Positions 15,951 to 26,362 of a stretch of 64,000 nt of DNA are shown piece by piece. This DNA comes from Paraferrimonas sp. SM1919 (GTDB taxonomy: Bacteria > Pseudomonadota > Gammaproteobacteria > Enterobacterales > Shewanellaceae). The notes under the pieces are model-generated. The model was not told the origin of the DNA. It made no database searches and was given only the letters and a program-made list of their open reading frames with translations. A program made the translations under genes and the position numbers. The DNA is taken from NCBI RefSeq assembly GCF_010993985.1, contig NZ_WINH01000022.1, forward strand, positions 1 to 64,000, given 5' to 3'. Positions within the stretch are counted from its first letter, which is position 1, and every line of letters begins with the position of its first letter.

Positions 15951-16128
15951 GAAAAACGAGCCCGGGATTTTTGCAAGGCTAGCAAAGGAAGTTCAAGGCG
16001 CCAATTAAAGCCAACCTGTTGAGCGTAGTGAGCTACGTGATGCAGGTGGCTTTATGCAGGCAACGAAGAAATTACAAAGCTAATGTAGCAAAAACTTAGC
16101 TTGCCTATAAAACTCGGGTCGTTTTTCG
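15951..16128. mobile_element. MITE-like or palindromic repeat element
   Basis: About 178 bp end in imperfect inverted repeats. The left end has GAAAAACGAGCCCGGG, and the right end read in reverse gives GAAAAACGACCCGAG. Inside is a second hairpin: AACCTGTTGAGCGTAG and CTACGTGATGCAGGT around TGAG (about 16011-16047). There is no coding capacity. The layout suits a non-autonomous element or a family-specific intergenic palindrome. No flanking target duplication was identified with confidence. Confidence 0.55.
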
Positions 16129-16165
16129 AAAGTAACGCAGTTAGCGCAAAGCAAACGCAGTAAAT

Positions 16166-17302
16166 TTAGTCGACTCGTGAATCATTGGCAGACATCAACA
16201 TAGAACGGCTCTCTTTTTGGAACTGCTTAGCAAAATCACCAAACCAGTCGGCCACTTCTTTGAAGGTATCAACAAAACCTTGGCGATCACCATTGTTTAG
16301 CAACTCTAGCGCCTGCTGATAGCGACCTAAGTAGTCACTAATAGCATCATGGTTATGGGGCTGAGCAAAGATAATATCCGCATACAGTTCAGGATCCTGA
16401 GCAAATAAACGACCTACCATTGCCAGCTCTAAACGATAAATTGGAGAGCTAAATTGCAATAAAGTTTCAATATCAGCGTTTTCTTTATACAAGTTGTAGC
16501 CATAAACAAAGGTACTAAAATGACGCATAGCTTGCACAAGTTGCATGGCATCGTCATGTTTATGTGCATCGGCTTCGATCAATTTTGCACCCCAAATGCC
16601 AATTTGATCCAACAGCCATTGATAGGCCTCACTATGACGACCATGACAGACAACCACTAACTGCTTTGCTAACGAGCCAACATCTGGACCAAACATCGGA
16701 TGTAAGCCCACTACCGGCCCCTTGTGCACTTCTAGCATAGTTTGTAGAGGTGCCGCTTTAATCGACGTTAAATCCGCTAAAATACAGTCCTGTGGAAGAT
16801 TTCCTAGCTTGCTAATAATGTCATGAGTGGCATTAATTGGCACCGTCACTAAAACCATGCCGGCATTGGCAAAATGTTGCTCTGCACTAGCCCAATCTTG
16901 CTTACCGAACTTCACCACGTTATAGCCCGATAGACTAAACATTTGCGCAAACAAACTTCCTAACTGACCATGCCCACCAATAATGATGATATCTTTCATG
17001 GCTGGATTGATTTGTTTGAAGCCGACATCTTTTTCATTGAGGTAAGATTCACGCATCAGTCGACGTAAAATATCTTCAATTAACTGTGGTGAAATATCTA
17101 AGCCTTCTGCTTCACTGCGACGCTTGGCTAACATCGCTGCTTCACGCTTAGGGGCATAAATTGGCACCCCGGCTTTATGCTTCACACCACCGACTTTGGC
17201 CACTAAGTCTAAGCGCTGACGAATTAATGTTAATAATTTCTTATCAACGGCATCAATTTGATCCCTAAGGACTTCTAATTCTTGGGTGGTTTGTTCATTC
17301 AT
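16166..17302 (-). CDS. tyrA: Chorismate mutase-prephenate dehydrogenase (T-protein)
   Basis: TyrA converts chorismate through prephenate to 4-hydroxyphenylpyruvate for tyrosine synthesis. Residues 1-90 are an AroQ chorismate mutase ([20 protein letters not shown]). Residues from about 103 form the NAD-dependent dehydrogenase with [17 protein letters not shown] as the nucleotide-binding loop and [13 protein letters not shown] near the active site. The length of 378 is close to E. coli (373). The start follows the aroF stop by only 5 bp, so aroF-tyrA form one transcript as in E. coli. The 3' end faces the terminator shared with pheA. Confidence 0.97.
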   Translation of the reverse strand: MNEQTTQELEVLRDQIDAVDKKLLTLIRQRLDLVAKVGGVKHKAGVPIYAPKREAAMLAKRRSEAEGLDISPQLIEDILRRLMRESYLNEKDVGFKQINPAMKDIIIIGGHGQLGSLFAQMFSLSGYNVVKFGKQDWASAEQHFANAGMVLVTVPINATHDIISKLGNLPQDCILADLTSIKAAPLQTMLEVHKGPVVGLHPMFGPDVGSLAKQLVVVCHGRHSEAYQWLLDQIGIWGAKLIEADAHKHDDAMQLVQAMRHFSTFVYGYNLYKENADIETLLQFSSPIYRLELAMVGRLFAQDPELYADIIFAQPHNHDAISDYLGRYQQALELLNNGDRQGFVDTFKEVADWFGDFAKQFQKESRSMLMSANDSRVD

Positions 17303-17307
17303 GGTAA

Positions 17308-18381
17308 TCAGTTCTCGAATCGAGTCGGCACCGTTGCCGCCAACTTAGCCGCTGAAGCCATCAATAACTCTTCTGTGGTCTGCCAATCAATGCAAGCATC
17401 AGTAATTGAAACCCCATATTGCAATTGTGATTTAGGCAAATCACTGGATTGGTTACCAGAATTCAAATGACTTTCTAACATAATACCAATAATAGATTTA
17501 TTGCCATCAACAATCTGCTGTACCACATTTTGAGTGACTAAAGGTTGCAAATTATGGTTTTTATTGGAATTACCATGACTACAATCAACCACTAGGCGGG
17601 CATTAAGTTTGGCATTATGCAACTGCTCTTCGGCTTGGCGAATATTCACTGAATCATAGTTCGGTTGTTTACCACCACGCAGGATCACATGGCCATCGGG
17701 GTTACCGTTGGTTTGCAGTAATGCCACTTGGCCTTGGCCATTAATACCCATGAAGCGGTGTGAATGAGTTGCCGCTTTTAAAGCATCAATAGCGACTTGT
17801 AACTTACCATCAGTACCATTTTTAAAGCCTACTGGCATTGAAAGACCAGAGGCCATTTCACGGTGAGTTTGCGATTCAGTAGTACGGGCGCCAATTGCCG
17901 ACCAACTGATAAGTTCAGATAAATATTGTGGAGAAATAGGATCAAGTGCCTCTGTTGCAACAGGCATTTCTAACTCAGCTAACCAGATCAGCAGTTCACG
18001 GGCGGTATGTAACCCCTGTTCAACTTCAAAGCTACCATCAATATTAGGATCGTTAATTAACCCTTTCCAACCGACGGTAGTACGAGGTTTTTCAAAATAA
18101 ACACGCATAACAATGTATAGTTGATCGTCTACTTTTTTAGACAACTCTTTCAATTTAAGCGCATATTCTTTCGCTGAATCAATATCATGAATAGAGCATG
18201 GACCGGTAACCACTAATAAACGGTTGTCACGCTTATGAACAATATTAGAAACCGTTTTTCTAGCATTTGCGATAAAATCTGCCGCTTTTTCAGATAAAGG
18301 CAGCTTTTCACTTAATTGTTGTGGAGTAATCAAGACTTGTTCACCAGCTATATGAACATCATGTAGGTTCTTTTGATCCAT
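17308..18381 (-). CDS. aroF: 3-deoxy-7-phosphoheptulonate (DAHP) synthase, class I
   Basis: This enzyme condenses phosphoenolpyruvate and erythrose 4-phosphate, the first step of the shikimate pathway. The 357-residue sequence has the class Ia signatures [10 protein letters not shown] (about residue 60), [18 protein letters not shown], and [11 protein letters not shown]. Pairing with tyrA indicates the tyrosine-sensitive AroF type, although feedback specificity cannot be read directly. No clear TyrR box (TGTAAA-N6-TTTACA) was found in the upstream region. The intact enzyme here contrasts with the degenerate copy fused to PheA. Confidence 0.95.
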   Translation of the reverse strand: MDQKNLHDVHIAGEQVLITPQQLSEKLPLSEKAADFIANARKTVSNIVHKRDNRLLVVTGPCSIHDIDSAKEYALKLKELSKKVDDQLYIVMRVYFEKPRTTVGWKGLINDPNIDGSFEVEQGLHTARELLIWLAELEMPVATEALDPISPQYLSELISWSAIGARTTESQTHREMASGLSMPVGFKNGTDGKLQVAIDALKAATHSHRFMGINGQGQVALLQTNGNPDGHVILRGGKQPNYDSVNIRQAEEQLHNAKLNARLVVDCSHGNSNKNHNLQPLVTQNVVQQIVDGNKSIIGIMLESHLNSGNQSSDLPKSQLQYGVSITDACIDWQTTEELLMASAAKLAATVPTRFEN

Positions 18382-18783
18382 GATACATACCGAATTTATA
18401 AAATGTTTATAACGTCAATATGCCTATAGCTCGGAATGGTTTCAAGGGTTTTAGGACTTTTCGCCTTTAATTTACTTCAAGTGGGTAGTTTTTTGCAGTT
18501 TAGCAAGAACTCATTCAAGCTAGGGGGGATTTTACTAGCCTCTGTCGCTATCTTCAGCAACCCAATGGCATTATTTTTGATGGTACTTAACACCAGGTCC
18601 TTGTTCTAAAATTCGCTTAATGGCGGGGATAATCCACTCTAGATAACCGTCCATCTAGTCTGGATGAAGAAAAACATTGTGGCTGCAATAAAGTAGTGTC
18701 ACAAATTCTAGATAGCAAGAACCCGCCATAAAGGCGGGCTCTGCTGCGAACAATGCGTTTTGTATACTCGATAAAATCGAGTC
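18382..18783. other. Intergenic region between rplS and aroF
   Basis: This 400-bp stretch should contain the aroF-tyrA promoter at its right-hand end in minus-strand terms and the terminator of the rpsP operon at 18719-18742. No small gene is evident. Confidence 0.4.
18719..18742 (-). terminator. Likely terminator of the rpsP-rplS operon
   Basis: On the minus strand CCCGCC and GGCGGG form a stem around TTTAT, followed by TTCTT. It lies about 40 bp beyond the rplS stop. Confidence 0.7.
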
Positions 18784-19131
18784 TTAGCCAAGCTTCTCGC
18801 GGATACGAGCAGCTTTACCAGTACGGCCACGTAGGTAGTACAGTTTAGCAGCGCGAACTTTACCGCGACGCTTAACTTGAATTTGTTCTACCAATGGGCT
18901 GTGAGTTTGGAAACAACGCTCTACGCCTTCGCCATTAGACATTTTACGTACAGTGAAAGAAGAATGTAGACCACGGTTTTTAACTGCGATTACAACGCCT
19001 TCAAAAGCCTGTAGACGACTCTTTTCACCTTCTTTAACACGTACCTGTACAACAACAGTATCACCTGGTGCATATGCAGGTAGGTCAGTTTTCATTTGCT
19101 CTTGCTCGAGCTGCTTAATAATATTGCTCAT
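18784..19131 (-). CDS. rplS: 50S ribosomal protein L19
   Basis: L19 lies at the 30S-50S interface. The start is the ATG of [14 protein letters not shown], with GGAGAG upstream, giving 115 residues, the same as E. coli. Typical features are [16 protein letters not shown] and the basic end [18 protein letters not shown]. It is the last gene of rpsP-rimM-trmD-rplS, with an 18-bp gap after trmD. Confidence 0.98.
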   Translation of the reverse strand: MSNIIKQLEQEQMKTDLPAYAPGDTVVVQVRVKEGEKSRLQAFEGVVIAVKNRGLHSSFTVRKMSNGEGVERCFQTHSPLVEQIQVKRRGKVRAAKLYYLRGRTGKAARIREKLG

Positions 19132-19149
19132 TGCTCTCTCCAATCTAGA

Positions 19150-19905
19150 TTAACTGTCCGATGACTGCTCGCGGTATTGGGCGGCGAATTCTGCAAACAA
19201 AGATGCTTGCTCGTCAGTCAGAGCTAGGTTGTTAAACAACTCTGGTCGTCTTAGCCATGTCCTACCTAAGGACTGTTTCAGACGCCAGCGACGTATTTTT
19301 TCGTGGTTGCCACTTTTTAACACATCTGGGATGCCGACACCGTCTAACACTTCAGGTCTGGTGTAATGCGGGCAATCTAACAGTCCATCTGAGAATGAAT
19401 CCTGCTCAGCCGACGCTTGTTTTCCCAGTACCCCAGGCACTAGCCTAGAAACTGCGTCAATCAAGGTCATTGCTGGCAACTCACCGCCAGATAACACGTA
19501 ATCTCCAATTGACCATTCTTCGTCAACTAAAGATTCGATTACTCGCTCGTCGATACCTTCGTATCGACCACAGACTAAAATCAGCTTTTCATTCTTTACC
19601 AAACGACCAACACCGGCTTGGGTTAGTGTCTCACCCTGAGGTGAAAGGTAAATCACTTTAGCATCGTCACCTAAAGCTGACTTTGCCGCTGAGATTGCGT
19701 CAGTTAACGGTTGCACCATCATAAGCATTCCTGGGCCACCGCCAAAAGGTCGGTCATCCACAGTACTGTGTTTATCATGGGTGAAATCGCGAGGATTCCA
19801 TGTCTGCAACGTCAATGTGCCATTTTTAATGGCTCGACCCGTCACTCCAAAATCAGTGATGGCACGAAACATATCAGGAAACAGGGTGATTACCCCTAAC
19901 TGCAT
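19150..19905 (-). CDS. trmD: tRNA (guanine37-N1)-methyltransferase
   Basis: TrmD methylates G37 of tRNAs to prevent +1 frameshifting. The 251-residue protein begins [13 protein letters not shown] and has the SPOUT-fold knot sequences [20 protein letters not shown] and [15 protein letters not shown], which bind S-adenosylmethionine. [14 protein letters not shown] is also typical. It follows rimM by 15 bp in the ribosomal operon. Confidence 0.98.
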   Translation of the reverse strand: MQLGVITLFPDMFRAITDFGVTGRAIKNGTLTLQTWNPRDFTHDKHSTVDDRPFGGGPGMLMMVQPLTDAISAAKSALGDDAKVIYLSPQGETLTQAGVGRLVKNEKLILVCGRYEGIDERVIESLVDEEWSIGDYVLSGGELPAMTLIDAVSRLVPGVLGKQASAEQDSFSDGLLDCPHYTRPEVLDGVGIPDVLKSGNHEKIRRWRLKQSLGRTWLRRPELFNNLALTDEQASLFAEFAAQYREQSSDS

Positions 19906-19920
19906 GTCGTTGCCCTCTTT

Positions 19921-20451
19921 TTAGAAGTCAGGATCCCAATCCACATGTATTTGCTGCTGGGCAATGTCAACTTTAGAGACAAATTGCTCAGTAACAAACG
20001 GAATTAATCTTTCTTTTTTACCGAAGCCATCTTTTGCATTGGCTTTTACGCGCAATACATCATTGGAACCAGTTTCTAAAATTTCAGAAACCTTACCCAT
20101 GTGATAACCTTTTAGATTAATCACTTCACAGCCAATTAGGTCTTTCCAGTAGAACTCGTCTTCTGGCAAGTCTTGTAACTGCTCTGGCATAATGCCAATC
20201 TCGCAATTAACCCAGGTCTGTGCTTCATTTCGATCATTCAGGCCTTTGATTTCGGCTACAAAACTGTTTGCTTGCGCACGCCAGTTTTTCACTTCAACCT
20301 CAACCCATTTACCTTGGCGGTTAACCAACCAAGGAGAATAGTCGAAAATACCTTCGGCAATGTCGGTAAAGCTATTGACCTTTAGCCAACCCTTAACACC
20401 GTGAACGGCGCCTAGGCGGCCAACTACAATAGGCTTTTGCTCTTGAGTCAT
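19921..20451 (-). CDS. rimM: Ribosome maturation factor RimM
   Basis: RimM assists late 30S assembly around the S19 region of the head. It has the N-terminal domain ([22 protein letters not shown]) and the C-terminal PRC barrel ([13 protein letters not shown] and ERLIPFV). I use the ATG of MTQEQKP, giving 176 residues; a TTG directly before it is an unlikely start. It lies between rpsP and trmD as in E. coli. Confidence 0.97.
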   Translation of the reverse strand: MTQEQKPIVVGRLGAVHGVKGWLKVNSFTDIAEGIFDYSPWLVNRQGKWVEVEVKNWRAQANSFVAEIKGLNDRNEAQTWVNCEIGIMPEQLQDLPEDEFYWKDLIGCEVINLKGYHMGKVSEILETGSNDVLRVKANAKDGFGKKERLIPFVTEQFVSKVDIAQQQIHVDWDPDF

Positions 20452-20473
20452 CAATTAACCCTACCGAAGCCAA

Positions 20474-20722
20474 TTAAGCAGCTTTACGAGCTTGCTTAAT
20501 TAGGCTTTTAACGCGATCAGTAGTACCAGCGCCTTGGCCTAACCAGTAATCAACGCGCTCAAGTTCAAGACGTAGCGTCTCTTCTTGACCACGAGCTACA
20601 GGGTTAAAAAAGCCAACGCGCTCGATGAAACGACCGTCGCGTGCGTTACGGCTATCAGCCACAACTACTTGATAAAATGGGCGTTTTTTAGAACCGCCAC
20701 GTGCTAAACGAATGGTTACCAT
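20474..20722 (-). CDS. rpsP: 30S ribosomal protein S16
   Basis: The 82-residue sequence starts [41 protein letters not shown], as in E. coli S16, and has the same length. S16 is needed for 30S assembly and binds the 5' domain of 16S rRNA. It is the first gene of the rpsP-rimM-trmD-rplS operon, and AGAGGAAA lies upstream of the ATG. Confidence 0.98.
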   Translation of the reverse strand: MVTIRLARGGSKKRPFYQVVVADSRNARDGRFIERVGFFNPVARGQEETLRLELERVDYWLGQGAGTTDRVKSLIKQARKAA

Positions 20723-20768
20723 ATCGTTTATTTCCTCTAATGGTTTGCATAAAGCAAATTAAAACCCA

Positions 20769-20791
20769 GGGGCGTGTTCGCGCACCCCTAG
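20769..20791 (-). terminator. Hairpin between ffh and rpsP
   Basis: On the minus strand AGGGGTGCG and CACGCCCCT form a stem, followed by GGGTTTTAATTT. It may terminate ffh transcripts or attenuate read-through into rpsP. Confidence 0.55.
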
Positions 20792-20928
20792 TAGAAAGCT
20801 GGTGGATTTTACATCATAGCCAAGAAAAAGCAAGTTCAACCTTAGTTAACTTGCGGTCTAGCTCTCAGTATGGATGAAAAATGACAACAACATATAATGA
20901 CTCTGCTGTTTAAAAATGTTGAACGTGA

Positions 20929-22302
20929 CTAGCGACCAGGAAACTTCATACCCGGTGGTAGCATCCCACCCATACCACGCATCATTTTCTTCATGCCGCC
21001 TTTACCCGACATCTTCTTCATCATTTTTTGCATTTGGGTAAACTGCTTTAATAGCTTGTTTACGTCTTGCAAGGTGGTGCCAGAACCCGCTGCGATACGA
21101 CGCTTACGCGAACCTTTAATGATGTCAGGACGCTGACGTTCTGCAGCAGTCATAGAACTGATAATCGCTTCCATTTGATTGGTCATCTTGCCATTTTGCA
21201 CTTGCTCTAATGCACCCGCGGGAAGATTGCCCACCCCTGGCAGCTTTTCTAACATTGACATCATGCCGCCCATGTTTTTCATTTGTGCAAGCTGCTCTCG
21301 GAAGTCCTCTAAGTCAAAACCTTTACCTTGCTGAACTTTTTTCGCTAGCTTTTCGGCTTTTTCTTTATCGACACCACGCTCTACCTGTTCAATTAACGAT
21401 AGAACATCACCCATACCTAAAATGCGCGAAGCTATCCGCTCTGGGTGGAAGGGCTCTAGGGCGTCGGTTTTCTCACCCACACCCAAGAATTTAATTGGCT
21501 TACCGGTAATTTGACGAATAGACAATGCCGCACCACCACGGGCATCACCATCAATCTTGGTTAGCACCACACCGGTTAAAGGTAATGCTTCATTGAAGGC
21601 TTTAGCTGTATTAGCCGCATCTTGACCTGTCATGGCATCGACCACAAACAGTGTCTCGATTGGATTAACCGCTTGATGGAGATCTTTAATCTCAGCCATC
21701 ATTTCTTCATCAACCGCCAATCGACCAGCGGTATCTACCAGTAGCACATCCATAAAGCTAGTTTTCGCTGCATCAATCGCACTATTAACGATATCTACTG
21801 GCTTTTGCGAAATATCTGATGGATGAAAATTCGCACCTACCTCTGATGCCAGAGTTTCTAGCTGTTTAATCGCCGCTGGGCGGTAAACATCGGCACTGAC
21901 TACCATCACTTTCTTTTTGTGAATCTCGCTAAGGTGTTTGGCAAGCTTAGCGACCGAGGTGGTTTTACCTGCGCCCTGCAAGCCCGCCATCATCACCACC
22001 GCAGGAGGTTGAGCCGCTAGGTTTAATGCTTCGTTTTGCTCACCCATGGCAATTTCAAGTTCGTTTTGGACGATCTTGATAAACATTTGCCCCGGTGACA
22101 AACTTTTATTAACTTCTTGGCCTACGGCACGTTCTTTAACTTTTTTTACGAATTCACGTACTACAGGTAAGGCGACATCGGCCTCTAATAGTGCCATGCG
22201 TACTTCACGCAGGGTATCTTTAATATTTTCTTCTGTTAGACGCCCACGACCACTAATATTTTTAAGTGTCTGGGATAAGCGTTCGGAGAGATTGTCAAAC
22301 AT
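20929..22302 (-). CDS. ffh: Signal recognition particle protein Ffh
   Basis: Ffh binds 4.5S RNA and signal sequences and delivers ribosomes to FtsY at the membrane. The 457-residue protein has the N domain (MFDNLSERLSQTLKNISG), the GTPase G domain with GLQGAGKTTSVAKLA, DTAGRLAVDEEMM and TKIDGDARGGAALS, and a Met-rich M domain from about residue 325 ending MKKMMRGMGGMLPPGMKFPG. It is divergent from the cytochrome-assembly-type gene at 22494, and lies upstream of rpsP on the same strand. Confidence 0.98.
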   Translation of the reverse strand: MFDNLSERLSQTLKNISGRGRLTEENIKDTLREVRMALLEADVALPVVREFVKKVKERAVGQEVNKSLSPGQMFIKIVQNELEIAMGEQNEALNLAAQPPAVVMMAGLQGAGKTTSVAKLAKHLSEIHKKKVMVVSADVYRPAAIKQLETLASEVGANFHPSDISQKPVDIVNSAIDAAKTSFMDVLLVDTAGRLAVDEEMMAEIKDLHQAVNPIETLFVVDAMTGQDAANTAKAFNEALPLTGVVLTKIDGDARGGAALSIRQITGKPIKFLGVGEKTDALEPFHPERIASRILGMGDVLSLIEQVERGVDKEKAEKLAKKVQQGKGFDLEDFREQLAQMKNMGGMMSMLEKLPGVGNLPAGALEQVQNGKMTNQMEAIISSMTAAERQRPDIIKGSRKRRIAAGSGTTLQDVNKLLKQFTQMQKMMKKMSGKGGMKKMMRGMGGMLPPGMKFPGR

Positions 22303-22493
22303 TGTCTTTCTCTATCAGTACTGTCTTGATAATCGTTGCATTATACGTTTGCTAGACTAAAGTCGCTAGCAAAAAGCTAAATTCTATACAATTTCGCCAA
22401 ATAAGCACTTTTTCTCGCTTTATGTATGGTACTTAGCTAGCCACTGGGGTAAATTGGAAATCGAAATTTCAGATATTTAAGGAATAAATAAGC

Positions 22494-23279
22494 ATGTTAA
22501 GCTTGCTTGGTGCAGGTCTTGCCTACTTAGTTGCCACCGTACTCGTTGTTGGCCGTCTATTTCACCCTCAAGGGCCTAGCCGGCCTGTAGTGGCTTTAAT
22601 CGCTAGTGTGGCCATTTTTGCCCATGGAATAGTTTTAAAACAACAAATCGTCACCCCTACTGGGCAAGATTTTAGTATTCCTAATGTCTTATCGTTAGCT
22701 GGTTGGTTCATCGGCTTTGGCTATACAGCCATGTTATTAAGACTAAAAGTGATTGTGCTTGCACCGGTCATTTATGGCCTAAGCTTATTGAGCTTAATCT
22801 TACAGGTCGTGATCCCTAGTGACTATATCTTACAACTTAGTGATAATCCTTGGATGCTGGGTCATATAAGCTTATCACTGATTGCTTTTGCGACCTTGAT
22901 GATCGCCTCTTTATACGCCATTCAGCTTTGGATGATTCGCCAAAAGCTAAAAAACAAATCAGGGATCTTAAGCCCTTCATTGCCCCCTCTATTGACCGTT
23001 GAAAAACAACTTTATACATTATTAACAGTAGGCACGTTATTGCTTGGCTTAACTTTAGGCACTGGCTTAGTTTTTATTGAAGATATGTTCACAGGTGGGA
23101 ATGGTCATAAATTTTTACTCACGCTATTTTCTTTAGGGATATACAGTCGCCTTTTATGGTTACACCAAAACCAAGGGGTAACCATAAAATCCGCGGTTGC
23201 CCATACCTTAATAGCGAGTTTTCTGCTATTTTTAGCTTACTTCGGTGCTCGCTTCGTGAAAGAATTTATTCTGGTTTAA
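22494..23279 (+). CDS. CcsA/HemX-like cytochrome c assembly membrane protein
   Basis: The 261-residue inner-membrane protein has about eight hydrophobic helices and belongs to the CcmC/CcsA/HemX superfamily (Cytochrom_C_asm). Histidines fall in helix or loop positions usual for the family (FAHGIVLK, LGHISLSLIAFATLMIASLYAIQL). It resembles E. coli YpjD, whose gene also neighbours ffh. YpjD-type proteins have been implicated in heme handling, but the exact role is unsettled. AAGGAATAAATA precedes the ATG. It is followed after 25 bp by the CBS-domain protein gene, suggesting cotranscription. Confidence 0.85.
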   Translation: MLSLLGAGLAYLVATVLVVGRLFHPQGPSRPVVALIASVAIFAHGIVLKQQIVTPTGQDFSIPNVLSLAGWFIGFGYTAMLLRLKVIVLAPVIYGLSLLSLILQVVIPSDYILQLSDNPWMLGHISLSLIAFATLMIASLYAIQLWMIRQKLKNKSGILSPSLPPLLTVEKQLYTLLTVGTLLLGLTLGTGLVFIEDMFTGGNGHKFLLTLFSLGIYSRLLWLHQNQGVTIKSAVAHTLIASFLLFLAYFGARFVKEFILV

Positions 23280-23304
23280 CTGATTATTTTAGGAGTTTCC
23301 CTAC

Positions 23305-24561
23305 TTGGAAGCCTTTTCTACTTTAGATTTAATTTTAATTCTAATTTTACTGTTGTTGGTTTCTGCCTACTTTTCAGGTTCAGAAACTGCCATGATGTCA
23401 TTAAACCGCTATCGTTTACGTCATTTAGCTAAGCAAGGCCACAAAGGCGCCAAAAGATCGGCAGAATTATTAGATAAGCCTGACCGTTTAATTGGCTTAA
23501 TTCTTATTGGTAATAATGCTGTCAATATTTTTGCGACTGTTGTTGCAACGATTTTGGGATTACGTTTTTTCGATCAGTATGCGGAAATTTTCACAACGGT
23601 TATTTTAACGATTACTGTGTTGATTTTCTCTGAGGTTACCCCAAAAACACTATCAGCCCTCTATCCAGAGCGAGTGGCCTTTCCTTCAAGCCGCATTTTA
23701 AAACCTTTACTATGGATAATGACACCTCTTGTTAAAGCGTTAAGTCTTATCACTAATGGTTTATTGAGAATCTTTGGTGTCAAGCAAGATGATGATGCTG
23801 ATGCGTTAAACCCTGATGAATTACGTTCTGTTGTCAATGAAGCTGGCAATCTAATCCCTAAGCGTCACCAAGATATGCTGCTTTCCATTCTAGATTTAGA
23901 AAGAGTGACTGTAGAAGATATCATGGTTCCTCGTTCCGAAATATATGCTCTTAATATTAATAGTGATTTCAGAAAGTTAACCAAAGGACTGATCCAATCG
24001 CCCCATACTCGTGTGGTACTCTTTAGGGATAATATTGATGACATCGTTGGCATTGTTCATATTCGAGATGCCCTAAGGCTGCTGACTAAAGAACAATTTG
24101 ATAAGCACAATTTACTCAAGGCTGTAAAAGAAGTGTATTACATCCCGGAGGGAACGCCGCTTAATGTGCAATTACTAAAATTCCAGAATAATCATGAACA
24201 TACTGGACTGGTCGTGGATGAATATGGCGATATTCAAGGATTAGTTTCTCTAGAAGACATTCTCGAAGAAATCGTTGGGGATTTCACCACCACCATGACC
24301 CCAGATCCAAGTGATGAAATTCATCCTCAAGATGATGGCAGCTATATCATTGAAGCCGCGATTAACATTCGTGAACTAAACAAAGAGCTCGAGTGGGAAC
24401 TGCCTTTAGATGGGCCCAAAACATTAAATGGCCTGATCTTAGAACACTTAGAGGACATTCCTATGCCAAAAACAACTTTGGAGCTTGAGGGGCATTCGAT
24501 GGAAGTGCTAGACGTCGAAGAAAATATGATTAAATTGGTAAAAATTCAACCTACTGAATAA
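23305..24561 (+). CDS. HlyC/CorC (CNNM) family transporter, YfjD-like
   Basis: The 418-residue protein has a DUF21/CNNM membrane domain (about 1-190, four helices, SGSETAMMSLNRYRLRHLA). Two CBS domains with VEDIMVPRSEIYALN and FQNNHEHTGLVVDEYGDIQGLVSLED follow, then a C-terminal CorC_HlyC domain. Family members are linked to Mg2+ or Co2+ export. The start is a TTG with AGGAG 9 bp upstream; no ATG lies close by. Its last 11 bp overlap the end of the convergent acpS gene. Confidence 0.9.
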   Translation: MEAFSTLDLILILILLLLVSAYFSGSETAMMSLNRYRLRHLAKQGHKGAKRSAELLDKPDRLIGLILIGNNAVNIFATVVATILGLRFFDQYAEIFTTVILTITVLIFSEVTPKTLSALYPERVAFPSSRILKPLLWIMTPLVKALSLITNGLLRIFGVKQDDDADALNPDELRSVVNEAGNLIPKRHQDMLLSILDLERVTVEDIMVPRSEIYALNINSDFRKLTKGLIQSPHTRVVLFRDNIDDIVGIVHIRDALRLLTKEQFDKHNLLKAVKEVYYIPEGTPLNVQLLKFQNNHEHTGLVVDEYGDIQGLVSLEDILEEIVGDFTTTMTPDPSDEIHPQDDGSYIIEAAINIRELNKELEWELPLDGPKTLNGLILEHLEDIPMPKTTLELEGHSMEVLDVEENMIKLVKIQPTE

Positions 24562-24922
24562 CTGCTGACGCCATAGCATAGTTAACCTCATCGGAAATGG
24601 ACACTAGACAAGCGCTAGCGTCCATTTTTTGTAGCTGCTCGAAAGCGCCGTCTGTCAACGAGGCTAAAGGCGCACCCAATTCATTATTACTGATTTGTAT
24701 GTGCTGAAACGATACCCCACGACCGATGCCAGTCCCTAGCGCCTTAGCGATCGCTTCTTTTGCTGCAAAACGCTTCGCTAGGAAGCGTTCTGGCTGCTTA
24801 TGAACTTGGTACTGTTGTAACTCTGCTGGCGTTAAAACCCGCTTAGCTAGTGCAGGGCTTTTAGCAACACTTGCTTTTATACGGGCAATCTCAACGATAT
24901 CACAGCCTATACCTTTGATCAT
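24551..24922 (-). CDS. acpS: Holo-[acyl-carrier-protein] synthase
   Basis: AcpS transfers the 4'-phosphopantetheine arm from CoA to apo-ACP. The 123-residue protein starts MIKGIGCDIVEIARIK, with the metal-binding Asp in GCDIVEI and the Glu in FAAKEAIAKALGTGI. It is the last gene of lepA-lepB-rnc-era-recO-pdxJ-acpS, 11 bp after pdxJ, and its 3' end overlaps the convergent CNNM gene by 11 bp. Confidence 0.97.
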   Translation of the reverse strand: MIKGIGCDIVEIARIKASVAKSPALAKRVLTPAELQQYQVHKQPERFLAKRFAAKEAIAKALGTGIGRGVSFQHIQISNNELGAPLASLTDGAFEQLQKMDASACLVSISDEVNYAMASAVIQ

Positions 24923-24933
24923 GATCAGAGCCT

Positions 24934-25665
24934 CTAGCCTCGGGCTTTATCCATAATGTTTTTCATGTCGCGTACGGCTTTATCTAAGCCATCAATAGCC
25001 GCACGGGCAATAATCGCATGGCCAATATTAAGCTCGTAAAATTCAGGTATCGCCGCAATCGCTTGCACATTGTGGTAATGCAAACCATGACCGGCATTAA
25101 CAATTATGCCTTGTTCATGAGCGTATTTAGCCATCGCAGCAATACGCTCTAACTCGCTGTTACGAGTCGCGTCATCAGTGGCATCGGCGTAATGGCCAGT
25201 ATGAATTTCTATGTAGGGTGCTTTAGCAACTAATGCCGCATCAATTTGAGCTTTATCCGCATCAATAAACAGCGACACTTTAATTCCAGCGTTGGTTAAA
25301 CGCGCTACGGCTTCATTGATTTTTTGTTGCTGACCAACCACATCTAGCCCACCTTCCGTTGTCAGCTCTTCACGCTTCTCAGGCACCAAGCAAACATACT
25401 CAGGCTTAACATCACAGGCAATTGTTAGCATTTCTTCAGTCACTGCCATCTCAAGATTCATACGAGTCTTAAGGGTTTTCGCCAACACATAAACATCACG
25501 ATCAACAATATGTCGACGGTCTTCACGTAAATGAATAGTGATCCCTGCCGCGCCTGCATTTTCCGCTACCGCAGCAGCATGCACAGGATCCGGATAGTTA
25601 GTCCCCCTTGCCTGACGTAAAGTGGCAATGTGATCAATATTTACACCAAGTAATAATTCAGCCAC
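24934..25665 (-). CDS. pdxJ: Pyridoxine 5'-phosphate synthase
   Basis: PdxJ closes the pyridine ring of vitamin B6 from 1-deoxyxylulose 5-phosphate and 3-amino-2-oxopropyl phosphate. The 243-residue TIM barrel, the same length as in E. coli, shows [52 protein letters not shown] and [11 protein letters not shown]. It overlaps the end of recO by 8 bp, so the two are translationally coupled. Confidence 0.98.
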   Translation of the reverse strand: MAELLLGVNIDHIATLRQARGTNYPDPVHAAAVAENAGAAGITIHLREDRRHIVDRDVYVLAKTLKTRMNLEMAVTEEMLTIACDVKPEYVCLVPEKREELTTEGGLDVVGQQQKINEAVARLTNAGIKVSLFIDADKAQIDAALVAKAPYIEIHTGHYADATDDATRNSELERIAAMAKYAHEQGIIVNAGHGLHYHNVQAIAAIPEFYELNIGHAIIARAAIDGLDKAVRDMKNIMDKARG

Positions 25666-26362
25666 AGTGGACTCCTTTTAAATTCTTGTACAATTGTCGA
25701 CTCACCAGAGGCTTGCCACCGAGCAGTGGATCAATAATTGATTGTGTTAATTTACGAGCGCTGTAAGCATACTGAGGCTGGAGCTGGTTACTGGCTAATT
25801 GCAGTAACATTTCACCCACATAACCATCGCGCTTTTTGTTATTTTCGATACATTCAAACCCACTATCGAAAATTAAGCAATAGCGCTTTTCGGGTACGAT
25901 ATCATCACCATTAATGTCTTGAGTTAGTAATGGTGCTGCTCCGACTTGGATTAGCAACTGCCACTCAAAGTCTCTTAGCACCGGGTGTGGGCTTTCTAAA
26001 GCCGCAATCCCAAGCAAGGTTTGGTGGTAAACATCAAATAAATGCGCCATTGATTCATAATACGGTAACAATCGCTGACAAAGTTCATTAATATATAAAG
26101 CACAAAATTGCTTATTTGCTAACAACGGCATGGCAATGCTAGCAGCTTCATAGGTTTCAATGGTTTTTAAGCTCGTACGCCCGCGATAGCTGATATGAAG
26201 AGGTTGGAACGGCTGCAGCAATGACTTTGCTGCAGCTAATTTTTTGGCTGCTGGTAAGCGCACTATAGCACTGATTAAACCGCTTTGCTCAAGGAAAGCA
26301 TTGACCAATAAACTGCGCTCTTTATAGGGTCTGGTATGCAGTATATAGCCACGCTCTAGCAT
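25658..26362 (-). CDS. recO: DNA repair protein RecO
   Basis: RecO works with RecR to load RecA at single-stranded gaps. The 234-residue protein has an N-terminal OB-fold ([20 protein letters not shown]) and a helical C-terminal part with [14 protein letters not shown]. It sits between era and pdxJ as in E. coli, overlapping era by 1 bp and pdxJ by 8 bp. The usual zinc-finger cysteines are not evident, which is normal for enterobacterial-type RecO. Confidence 0.95.
   Translation of the reverse strand: MLERGYILHTRPYKERSLLVNAFLEQSGLISAIVRLPAAKKLAAAKSLLQPFQPLHISYRGRTSLKTIETYEAASIAMPLLANKQFCALYINELCQRLLPYYESMAHLFDVYHQTLLGIAALESPHPVLRDFEWQLLIQVGAAPLLTQDINGDDIVPEKRYCLIFDSGFECIENNKKRDGYVGEMLLQLASNQLQPQYAYSARKLTQSIIDPLLGGKPLVSRQLYKNLKGVHCG

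Noticed and set aside
18382..18520. TyrR box upstream of aroF
   Set aside because: The A/T-rich TTTATAAAATGTTTATAA does not keep the TGTAAA-N6-TTTACA pattern.
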